Shown here: one piece after another, positions 21,101 through 33,100 of the stretch
How the letters are laid out: each line of letters begins with the position of its first letter
Numbering within the stretch: the first letter of the stretch is position 1
Source of the DNA: Closterium sp. Naga37s-1
Lineage: Eukaryota; Streptophyta; Zygnematophyceae; Desmidiales; Closteriaceae
DNA length: 64,000 bases
Assembly (NCBI GenBank): GCA_947471745.1
Contig: CANJKZ010000264.1
Location: 751,501-815,500 of the forward strand
Direction: 5' to 3'
Made by a program: the position numbers and the translations under genes
The notes under the pieces: generated by a model
The model's database searches: none
What the model saw: only the letters and a program-made list of their open reading frames with translations
Told to the model about the DNA's origin: nothing

Positions 21101-24100
21101 GTTATGATATAGAGCTCACTCCTTTTCTTATTATCGTTGTCTTGTGTGACAGGCTTCACTGTACTACGCAACTATAGACGATGGCGAATCAGCTAATGAG
21201 GAGGATGAAGACGACAACCAGGAGGAGGACGATGACGATGATGACCAGGATGATTACGATGACGCAGAGAATGGATTTGATCTGTTCCTGTTCATGCCAT
21301 GTCAGCACATCACATTGCGACACCTGTCACTCCGGCCATCAGGCTCGGACCTACCCTGGCAGCATCGAGCTCGGGCCGGCCTTCCCACTCAAGCTGCTTT
21401 GGAAGAAGCGAGGAAAACAGAAGGAGGAGGAGGTGGAGGAGGAGAAGGAGGAAGTGGTGTAGCTTTGGGTGAGGGCGGAGGGGTTGTGGGAAGGAGGGGA
21501 TCTGGGTTCCTGTGTCCGGTGGCAACCCATGAGGGGTTTCTCGCCTCTCCTGACGGCCGCCGCCTCTTCTTTGCTCGCCTCACACTCTCTGGTCAGGTGA
21601 GCTACTTTGAGACGTCTAAAAACTCGTCTTTTGACAAGGGAATCTGGGTTTTTGTGCCTGGTGGCAACGCATGAGGGGTTCCTCGCCTCTCCTGACGGCC
21701 GCCGCCTCTTCTTTGCTCGCCTCACACTCTCTGGTCAGGTGAGCTTCAGCAGAGCGCGCATTGTTGACACTTTCAGGAAGGCTCAGTGAAGGGAGGCCCT
21801 CTTCCTTAACGCTCGCTTGGTGAAAGAGCAAGGGGAGGAGGAGTTTTTGCCTGCTGTCTTCTTCCTTGTTACCCAATGTCCCCTAAATCTATCCATCTCC
21901 CTGGCTGCTTCCCTATGGCAGGCAATATCGCTGCTGCAGGAGATTTCATTCATCAGCCAGGGACCACGCGCACCACCCGCACCAACTGACGAGGTGGTTC
22001 GGGCTCGGGAGCCAGCTTCGGAAGTTTTCCGAGCCTGGGAAGCAGGCATTATGCAGTGGGAGGTTGTGTCTGGGAGAAACAGGGAGAGAAGCAGAGGCAG
22101 CCGCAGGGGCAGGGGCAGGGACAGCTTTAGCTTCAGAAGCAGCAGTGGCGGCAGTGGCACCAGTGGTGGCAGCAGCAGCAGCAGCAGCAGTTACTGTGGA
22201 AGCGCTGTGGTGATGAGTGAGGGAAACAGCTGCAGGGTGTTGCTGGCGTCTGGGCCCTTGGAGCATCTCACCAGGGGCTTCCCATGCTTCTCCCATGCTC
22301 TGGTCTGTAACGCTGCGGCTGGTAACCCTTTTGGTGGTAACCAGGTTGGTGGTAACCAACCTGGTTGTATTGTGGGCGTGGCAGCATGTCGAGCTAGTAA
22401 GGAGAGGGAGGGTAGTGAGACAGAAGAAGAGGAGGAAGAGGAGGAGGAGGAGTACGAGGAGGAAGAGGAGGATATGCAAGAGGAGGAGCAGAGGGAGGGT
22501 GAAAGCGAGAGTGGGAGGGTTCAGGCTCAGGAGATTGGTCAGGTGGATGGGGATAACCGTGTGGTGCTGCTGTATCAGGATGGTTCTCTAGTGGTGCTCG
22601 GCACTCATCCTCCCTCTCCCTCCTCTCACACCGCATCCGCACCTTCCCTCACTGCACCGCAAACCTCTTCCTCCTTTAGAGCAGACCAATCTGTTGCTGC
22701 TGATACGCCTACCTCTCACCCTGCCTCAGCTGCCGTTTCTGCATCTGTGCTGGTTCCTCCAGTGCCTGCATCTCACCCTAGTGCCGTTGCTTCTGACGCC
22801 CCTGCTAGCATCCCTACCAGCACCTCTGCTTCTGCTGCTGATGTTGCAGCCCCAAGTGCTGCTGGCAGCACTGCTGATACAGCTGCTACAGCCACGGCTG
22901 CTGGCCAACCAGGAGCGCCTGCCACACCCACGTCTTCTGCTACAGCTGCATCAGCTGCTGCTGCTACAGCCGCCCCCACCAGTGCTCCTCCGACCCGTCG
23001 CCCGCCCCTCCCCCCACCTCCCCCTGCACCCCCCTGCAAGCCTGTTTCTCCAGAGGAGGAGGTACAAATGGCAGTGAGCACTCTGCTCTGTATTGTGGAT
23101 AAAGGAGGGGCACGCAGCAAAACAGATGCCCCAGTAGCAGCAGCAGCAGCAGCAGCTTCAGGGGGAGCAACAGGAACGGGTTCATCTGGGGCAGGTTTAT
23201 CTGCAGGGCAGCTTTCCAGGCCGTTCCCAGCTGTGCCCTTGGATCTGATTGGCCGCCGGAAGCCGCCGGGGTGGACTCCTAGTTTCCCCCACGATTTCTT
23301 TGAGCATACGGTGTGTGTTACCCCAGAAGTGCGGTTCTCAGTGCAAGGCGTGAGAGGGAGCAGGAGTGGCGGAGGTGGGGGGAGTGGTGGGAGCAGCGGC
23401 AGCAGGAGTGGGAGTGGGAGTGGGAGTGGTAGTGCTGGTGGTGGTGGGAGGAGTGCTGGTGGTGCTTCAGGGTCTGCTGCTGACGTGGCAGGGATGAGTG
23501 ACATGGACAGTGAAACCGTGCTGCATAATCTCATGGCCGAGGACGGCTTCTTGGAAGCTTCCTCCTCAAAGGGTTTCAAGGTGCGTACTTTCTCTGTGCT
23601 TTCGTTCGTCCCCAGCCTTTGTGAAAGTCTCCCTCTTCTTCTTCCACTGCTCGTTCCTCTTTCCCCAAGTGACTGCGATCAAGTCACACTCGTGCTGCCT
23701 CCTCTCCCTTTCGTTTCTGCTCCTTTTCCGTTGCCAGATCACCGTAACCAATACCAACTCCAGCCTTCTTCTCGTGGGAATCCCCATCCTCGTGGGGATC
23801 TCCCCCTCCTCGCACACCCCCTCCTCCCTCTCCCTCTTCCTTTGCTCTCCTTCCCCAAGTGACTGAATTCCTTACCCACTCGTGCTGCCTTCCCTCATTT
23901 TTCTTCCCTATCCCCCCTTTCCCGTTTATGTTCCCAGATCACCATAAACAACACCAATTTCAGTCTTCTCCTAGTGGGAATCCGCGTCCTAGTGGGAATA
24001 TCTCCCTCCTCGCACACCCCCTCCTCCCTCTCCCTCTTCCACCGCTCCCTCCCCCTCGACCGCTCCTCCCGCCGCTGGTACGATCTCCCGTTCACTCCCG

Positions 24101-27100
24101 CCGAATCCCTGCTGGCAGACCGCCACGTCAGCATCCACGTGGGCCCCGCTTTTGGGGGTAATGCGCGCGCCAGGGTGGATGGGTTGGAGGTGTATGGGCG
24201 GGGGAAGGAGGAGTTTGGGTGGGGAAAGGTGAAGGGGAAGGTGTTGGGGTGGTGGCGGGAGTGGAAAAGGGTTGTGGAAGAGGAGGGGAGGAGGGCGAGG
24301 GAGAGGGAGAGGGAGGTGGAGGGAAGGGAAAGGGAAGGGAAGGAAGGGGAGAGGAGGGAGGGGGAGGGGGTGGAGAGGGGGAGGGGGAACGGGGAGGAGA
24401 GGGGAGATGGAGGGGAGGGTTTGAGTGTGGAGGAGGAGAGAGAGGAACGAGTGGTTGGGGATGCTTTGGCAGTGCTGACTGGGCTTGTGAGTGGTGTTAC
24501 TGTGGAGGGCAGGCAGCAGGGAGAGCAGCACGCAGAGCAGGAGCGACAGGCAGAGCAGCAGGCAGAAGATGGACAGAAGGGAGATAAGGAGGCACAGGTG
24601 GAGGGGCAGGAAGGGAAGGTGGATCTGGGGAAGGTGCAGCTGCTGGGGGAGGATTTGCTGAAGGAACTGCTTCAGGAGGTGTTGAGAGGAGGCCCAGAAG
24701 AAGAGGAGGAGAAGGAGGAAGAGGAGGAGAAGGAGGAAGAGGAGGAGAAGGAGGAAGAGGAGGAGAAGGAGGAAGAGGAGGAGAAGGAGGAAGAGGAGGA
24801 GAAGGAGGAAGAGGGGGTGGGCAGCCCCCTGAGAGGTGGTGGTGCTGCAGAGTTGCTGCTGGGCTTGTGCCGATCGCTGCATCCATCGCAGTCTGATTTT
24901 GTCAAGGTATTCCGGCAAACTCTGTTTTGTCTTGTGAGAGGTGGTGGTGGTTCTGCGGGAGAAGGGTCCATGGCAGAGTTGCTGCTGGTCTTGTGCCGAT
25001 CACTGCGTCCATCGCAGGCTGATTTCGTCCAGGTATGTTTGGCCTATTTGAGGCGCCTCGCGGTATGTTTGGCCTATTTTGAGGCGCCTCGCGGTATGTT
25101 TGGCCTATTTTGAGGCGCCTCAAAATACACCTCAATGCACGCGGTATGTTTGGCCTATAAGTTGGTGAATAGATAGAAACTAGGAGCTGGTGCCCAAAGC
25201 TGACATGCCACTTCGTTCCTCCTGCGGATGTTACGAAGAGTCAGTTCCTCCACAGGCACAAAGATTCAGCTCCTGCCTCTTCCTCCTGCGGGAGTATGGG
25301 AGGCGTGGCGCACGTTGCACTGCTGCGACCATCCAGCCAGCATGTGCCTCTTCCCTTAGAAGCTCTTCACAACCTTCCTCTCCCGTCCCACCCCCCGTCC
25401 CACCTCCCATACTTCATCTGTTACAGGCCTGCGACTCAACAGAGCTGTCTCTCGCCTTGAAGACACAGCCCAACCATCGGGCATGTGCTCTTCAGAGGCA
25501 CATGGACGCTTTCGCTCACATCGCACTGCTGCGACCCTCCAGCCTCCGCCACTTCCTCTCCGCCACACCCACTACAGGCGCTTCAAGCGCCGCTCCCCTA
25601 GAAGACCTGCATAACCGCCTTCTCTCGGTGCTTCAGGGTCCAGACGAGAGTGCTGCAGATGGGACAGAAGAGAGGGGCGATGACAAGGGTGCAGGCAGCA
25701 AGGGGATGGGTGGCAAAGATACAGGTGGCAAGGGGGTGGGGGAAACGGATGCAGATGGGAAGGGTGTGGGGGGGAAAGGAAAGGATGGTGGAGATGGCAA
25801 GGGGATGGAGAGAACGGATGCAAGTTGCAACGAGGGGGCTGATCGGGTTTCTGAAGGGGTGAAGCAAGCGCTGGTGGCCTCATACGTCCGACTGCTGGTT
25901 GGTGTAGCAGGCAGTCTGCTACTCCCAGCTGAACCCACTGGAGCTGCTGCTTCAGCTGCTGCTCCGACTGCCCCTCCCACTGCTGCTTCTTCCACAGCTG
26001 ATGCTGCTTCTCCTGCTTCTGTGCCTGCTGCTGAATCCGGAGTGACGATGCAGTGGGTGGTTACCAGGTTACAGGGCCTCCTCCTTTCGTCTGATCCTGC
26101 TGTTGCAGAGGCGTGCTGGTATGTCCCACACACCATTCTTGTCATCTATTTGTGTTTTGAGTCGACTCAAAACACGCCTACACACCATTCTTGTCTTCTA
26201 TTTCCTCTTGTAACCACTTGTAAGCTCCTCTTGTAAGCCGTGTGCACCTGTTTTTGAGGCGCCTTTTGAGGAGCCTCAAAAACCATCTATTTCCTTACAA
26301 ACCACTTGTGTAAGCTCCTCTTGTAAACCGTGTGCACCTGCGATCCATTTTCATGTCTTCGTATCAAATACCCACCCCCCCATTGCGTCAAGCACGCATT
26401 GCCTTGCCAGATCAAGACCCACCCTGGACATTCTGTGCTCACCACGCGTTGCGCTCCCCTCTCTGTCTTTGCGTCTCTCCCTGCGTCAACTTGTGTCAAC
26501 CACAGGATGGCTCTCTGTGCTCTCTTCCTGCCGCCGCCTCCTCTCCCGTCGCCGCCGCCACTGGCCTCCCCCCAGCCGTCCATGCAGCATGGAACAGCAG
26601 CAACCAACGTGGTTGACACAAGCAGCAACCAGGGAGCAGCAGCAGGAGCAGCAGCAGCAGCAGCAGCAGGAGGAGGAGGAGCACCCCAAAGCTTCACATC
26701 AGACAGTGCCAATGTTTCTGGTGTCAACACTGGGTTTGGCGCAGATGGCGCTGCTCTTGGTGCTACAGCTGGAACTGCTGGTTTTGGGTCCTATGTGGAG
26801 AGCGGGGTGGTGGAGGGGGGGGGCTCAGCAGAAGACATGGACATAGACCAATCGGACATGACTCACGGGTTTGGGCATGAGTTCGATCAGAACATAGACC
26901 CGCAGCTGTCGGTGGTGCAGTTCTGCTGTGATTCCTGCGGCGTGTGCCCCATCCAGGACGTGCGATGGCACTGCCTCGTGTGTGACGATTTCGACCTCTG
27001 TAACGAGTGCCACCAAGCCGTTTCCGCTGCTGCTTCTGCTGGCTCCCCTGCTGCTGTTACTGCAGCTGCTGCTGTCGCTGGTGCTGCTGCTGATGCTGGT

Positions 27101-30100
27101 TCTGCTGCGTCTCTCTTCCCCTTCAGCTCGCACAGCATCTCACACCCCATGGTCTCCATTCCCATCGATCCTGCAGCAGATGGCATGGGGGAGGAAGGAG
27201 GAGTGGAGGGGCTTATGGATAGGCTTGGGTACGGGTTTGGTGGGGAGTCTGGTGAGAATGGTAATGCTGCTGAGGATGGTACCGCTGGTGCTGAGTATGG
27301 TACTGGGTTGGATCCTGGTGGGTCAATCGGTGGCTCAGGGATTGGGGAACCAGGGGTAGAAGCACATAGCGAGATGGAACAGCAGGAGCAGCAGGGGGCC
27401 TATGGGACTGATGGGACGGACAAGAGGGAAAACACAGGGAATATGGTGAAGGATGGAGAGGAGGAGGAGGAGGAGGAGGAGAAAACGAAGCAGGAGAAGG
27501 CGAGGTGGGAGGAGGTGAGGATGTGTATGAACCACGTGGGATGGGAGGTGCTGCAGCAGCTGCTCTCCTCCTTCTCCCCTGGATGGTCCCTCCCGCCCCA
27601 ACCCACTCTCACCCCCCCCTCCTCTGATCGCTCCCCTCCCATGCCACTGCTGCAGCTGCTCTTGCGCGTAACAGGAGCAGGGGCAGCAGGGGTGGGGCCT
27701 ATGGGGGTTGCTATGCCAAGTGTAGGTTCTATTGAGAAGGAGAGGAAGGAGAAGAACGGAGGGGCAAGGAAGAGGAAGGAGAAGGAAACGGGTGACCTGG
27801 AATCGCCTGGAGCCCGGCTACTGACGTGGACGCTGACGTGGCTGGTTGATGAGCTGGAGCACAGCTGGCGCCAGTTGTCCGGAGCGAGGGAAGGGCGTGT
27901 GGATGCCGGTGCTGGTGGTGTTAGTGCTGACATGGCAGCTTTGACCTGCCTCTTGGAGTTCCTTGTGCTGCTCTTCCGTACCTTGCAGTGCCGTTTACAA
28001 CCGCAGCAGCGGCAGCAGCAGGAGCGGGAGCAACAACAGCAACATGGTTCCAAGTTCGGGTTACACCTCCTTCTCAGCCGCTCTTCATGCTCCGCTGCCA
28101 GCAGGCTCCTCGCCCTCCTCCACTCCGTTGTTTCCTCCTGCCACCCACACGCCCCACTCGCCGACACATCTAGTTCCACCGAGACTAACCCCTCTGGGGT
28201 TGGAGGGAAGGGGAGAGAGGAGCTGCTGCAGTGGGCGCTGTGCCTTGCTGCTGAGGTGGCACCCGTATGCCTAACAGAGAAAGGTGTACCGATTGAGGAG
28301 GAATTTGTGAGCGAGAAGGGATTGGAGTGGGCATGGCAGCCACTGCTGTGTGCGTACCTGCAGAGAGGTGCTTTAGAGGGAGCTTTGGCTCAGCCCAAGG
28401 AACAGGAGCGGACCAAAGAGGGCGCGGTTATTGCCCAGGTAGATCTGGGACGGTTTGGAGCGGTTGAGAGTGGTGGGAATGGTGGTGCTGGGGGTGGTGA
28501 TGGCGGAAAGCCGCGGGAGGAGGGAGGGGGTGGAGCAGGAGGGATGGGAGGGAGAGAAGGGAAGTATGTGCGGCAACTGTTGCTGCTGTCCTGCGGAGGG
28601 AATGAGAGGGAGTGTGTGAGGATGCAGCGAGTGTGTAAGCTTGCTGCATACATGCATGGCCTTCACTCCTGTCTCCACCCTTACCTCCCTCTTCCCGCCT
28701 CCTCTCCCCACCTCCCATCCCCCTCCTCTCAACACCTCCCAACCCCCTCCTCCTCTCCTCACCTCCCATCCCCCATCCCTCCACCTCCTCCCTACTCCAT
28801 CAAAGTCCAATCCCTCCTGCTCCTCAACGCCACCGTCCACGTGGCACAATCTCAGCCGTCCACGTGGCGCTGGTACTGCGCAGGCAAGGACACGTCAGCG
28901 CTACAGCTGCTGGCGGCTGTAGCGGCCGCTACATCCTCCCCCCGCTGGGCCACAGAGGATGAACCCCTCGCTGTGTGCGCGCTACAGCTGGTGGCCCTGG
29001 CGTTTGACTGTGATAGCAGCGGCAGTAATGGTAGCAGCAGCAGCAATGCAAGCAGGGGTGAAGGCAGGGGTAGCAGGAGGAGAAGGAAAAGAGAGGGGTT
29101 TGGTGCGGTTGATATGGGTGCACAAGCAGCTGCTCTGTTTGGCCTCTTATCAGAGTCACAGCAGCAGTTAGAGCAGGCCGCGAGGCAGGAGGGGCAGGGG
29201 CAGGAGGAGGCAAGGAAGGAAAGTAGCAGCAGTGATGGCGCTGCCAGTGAAAGTAGTAGCATTGTTCAGTTCATCTCATCCTTTGTGCTCTCCGCTGCCT
29301 CTGCCAGGCTGCGATCCCAGGGATGCATGGTGATGCAGGTATGTGTGCCTGCTCTGCTCTGCTCTCCTCTGCTGCGCATGCTGATGATGCAACCGTCAGG
29401 TTTGCTACTGTTGAAGTATCCCTTCCTCACCACCATTTTTCCCCTGTCTCCCTCCCCCTCTCTTGCAACCCCACCCACCCCCCCTCCCCACCCCCTCGGC
29501 CCTCTCCTTATGATTTGAATTCCAGAGACTGTAGCATCATGCCATCTTTTCTCTCCTCCATTTTTTGTTCTGTTGCCTGATTTCTAACTCCTTTATCCAC
29601 CTTTCCCCTTCCCTTCTCCCATCTCCCCTCTTATCCCAACTGCAGGGATTGTGGAATCACGCCTCTCCATCTCTCCGCAACTCCATCCTCTCCTCCCTCT
29701 TCGCCATTCTCCCACACACACCTTCCCTTGGCTCCCACGCCCTCAGCTTCTCCCGCCTCCTCTCTCTTTTCTTGAACTGCAGGGAACGTGGTATCATGTG
29801 CTCCCGTTTTGAGTGCTTCACATGTTAACCGCTTCTCTCCTTCCTTTCTCCCTGTCTCCCCTCTTCCCAAACTGCAGGGATTGTGGAATCACGCTACCCC
29901 ATCTCTCCGCAACTCCATTCTCTCCTCCCTCCTCGCCATCCTCCCACACACCCCGTCTCTCGGCTCCCGCGCCCTCAGCTTCTCCCGCCTCCTCCTCTCG
30001 CTCCTCGCTGACCTGGCGTCCAGTCAGCAGCCAGCTGGCACCGCTGACGTGGCAACACGGGCCGCAGCCGTGCTGCTGACGCAGCTGGCGCAACAGAGTC

Positions 30101-33100
30101 AAGCGGTGGCCAACCATCCGAGCTCATCACTCAACTCTGCCTTGCATAGACTGCTGGGCCCTGAGAGTGAGGGAACAAGTGCTGCTGCTGCTGCTGGTAC
30201 TGCTAGTGGGGGCAGTGGTGCTGGTAGTGGTGGGGGTAGTGGTGCTGGCAGTGGCGGTAGGTCAGGTGCAGCAGGAACAGAAGCAGCAGGAGGAGCAGGA
30301 GCAGGAGGAGGGGGAAGAGGAGGAGGAGGAGGCAGGGGATCGGTGTGGGGGGAGGCAGATGGGGAGCCGTGTGCAGTGTGTGCGTATCCCGAGGCGGTGT
30401 GGGGGAGTGTGAGGATGGAGAGTGTGCGGCAGGAGGTGCGCTTCTCCGACTGCCGCATCTTCCTGCGCCTCACAGAGCCGCATCTCATCAAGGTGAGTGG
30501 CGTACCAGAGCTCAAAGGCGAACCGCAAAAGGCAGTGTGGGGAGAGTGTGAGGGCGCAGAGTGTGTTTTTTAGGCATTTTCAATTCCCCTCACACCCACC
30601 CCCTGTGTGGCCCCTCACAGCCACTCCTCGACCCCCTTCGTTCTTTCTCAGGGCTTCATCATGATGGTGCATGAGTCAAGAAAATGTGGCTCTGTGAATG
30701 ACCTTCGGCTGCTGGCATTTCAATGTTCTCACACCCGCTCTTGACTCCTTTTGACTTCCCTTGACCCCCGTTGACTCCTTCAGGGTTTCACCATGACTGT
30801 GCATGACTCAAGAAGAGGCCGTTCCGTGAAGGACCTTCGGCTGCTGGGGAGCAACAGTGCTGCCTGTGACCTGCAGCAGATCAAGACCGCTACAGACGAG
30901 CTCTGCCGCCCGCTCGCCCGGTGCCAGCTGGCGGCCGACCAGCCTGAGATCCGCGTGGAGCTGCCTCTGCCTGTGGCTCTGCGCTTCATCGTCGTGGAAT
31001 TCGCTTCCTTCCATGAGGCAAGTCTAGATGGGGTGTAGGGGTTTTGAGTCGACTCATTAGCCGCGATAGATAGAGTGGAGCTGCCCCTGCCTGTGGCGCT
31101 GCGCTTCATTGTTGTGGAATTTGCTTCCTTCCACGAGGTGAGTGAAGGGAGAGTGACTGACGGGTCGTTGCTTTGTTCCGTGCGTGATAGATTGCATCAA
31201 TGTAGTCCAGTGGAGCTGCCTCTGCCCGTGGCGCTGCGCTTTGTCTTCGTAAAATTCCCTTCCTTCCACGCGGTAACTGTATTGTGGATTAGGGGTCGAA
31301 CCTGCATCCTTTTGGTGAAGTAGAAAGGATATCCTTTTCGCCCTAGCCACCTCTGGGTCTGTACTGCAGAAGTTTCAAATCCATTCTCTAATTGTCTCAG
31401 AAGCCAAACGGTTGGTCAGTTGGCCCAAAGCCAGTGGACCTTCTCAAGGGCCCCTCCCTGATTCACAGCCTATCGATTCAATAAATAGCCCCTCCCTGTT
31501 CTCTCATTGTTCACCATAGGTAACCGAACCCCCCTCCCTCCATTTTTCTCCACCTCGTGAACCCCCTCGGCTCCACCAGAACCACCTGTCGACATCGTCC
31601 TCCCGCGAGTCGCTGCAGTGCCCGCGGTGTAACAGAGTGGTAACAAGCCGGCACGGCATGTGCGTGGTGTGCCATGAGAACGCCTTCCAGTGCCGCCAGT
31701 GCCGCTCCATCAACTACGACAACCTCCACGCCTTCCTCTGCCCGCAATGCGGCCACTGCAGGTGCATTTTTTGTCGCTATCAAGAATTTTGCATCCAAAG
31801 TTATTCAGTAACAAAAAAGAATAGGGTGCAAAAAGAAAGAAAGAAAGAAAGAAAGAAAGAAGAAGCATTAAAACTGTGTGTGCGTGTGTGTATCCGCATG
31901 GTAACCAGTTCGCACGGCGTAAGAATCACTAGATGCTCTAACGCCTGTTTTCCCAGATTTCCCTTCAAAAAATCACCTTGAAACAACCCCACCCCCAAAC
32001 TCCCCCCCCCAAGCTTCACCCCTCTCCCGTTCGCCCCCCACATCCCTTCTCCCACATTCTCTCGAATCCCCTCAGGGTCTTGAGTCGACTCAAAAGCCTT
32101 TTCCTACCTTTACCCCCCTCCCCCCCTTCTCACCCCTTTAAAGGTACGGTCGGTTTGATTTCGCACTGCAAGCTCACCCTTGCCCTTCCTCCATCGACCC
32201 GATTATCTCCGAGGAAGCTTCCAAGAAGGTTGCAGCAGCACTGGAGGCCGAGGCTGGGTCAGCAACCCGGCTCCGTCAGCAGCTGCAGGCGCTGCGCCGG
32301 CCAATCGTGCGCCTCGTTTCGTCCATTATGGATGATGACGCAGCTGCTGACGTGTCAGCAGCTGACTTGCTGAATCCCGGCCCGATCTCAGCAGGAACAG
32401 CAGGAGGAGGGGCAGGAGGAGGAGCAGGAAGAGCAAGAGGAGCAGGGGGGGCAGGAGCAGGAGGGCTTAGCAGAGAGCGGGCAGTAGGAGGGCGATCTGG
32501 GCTGGAAGGTGGTGGGGGTCTGTCGTCCCTGCTGCAACTGGCAGCAGCAGCAGGTGGGGCGGGGGGCAGCGGTGCAGCAAGAGGAGGAGGGGGAGCAGGG
32601 GGAGGAGGGGGGGCAGGAGGAAGGGGAGGAGGCACGGGGGGTCTCGGGTCCGCATCATCCCTACTATCAGCCTTGCTGGGAGGCAGGCTAGGGGCAGGAA
32701 GAGGAGCAAGAGGCGGCGGGTCCGGGGCAGGAGGAGGAGGAGCGGCTGGAAGTGGGCTTCTGGATTTCAACCTGTTTGATGATCTGCTGGCTGCTGCTGC
32801 TGCTGGCCCTGGTGCTCATTCCGGTTCTGGTGGTCTGTTCAGTTCTGGTCTAGCCAGGGACACATCAGGGGGTTTAGGAGCATCAGGCATACCGGCAGCA
32901 TCTGGAGCGTCAGGGAGAGCAGTGGGCGGAGGAACAGGCACAGAAGCAGCAGCAGCGTCGGCTGCAGCGGTGGCGGCAGCAGGAGAGGAAATGCTGCTGC
33001 AGCTGCTAGAAGCCTTCCCGCCCCTCTCTGCCGCTGGATCAGGTACTGGTAATTCGTCCAGCACTGGTACTGCTGGTGGTGGCGGCGGCGGCGATAGTAC

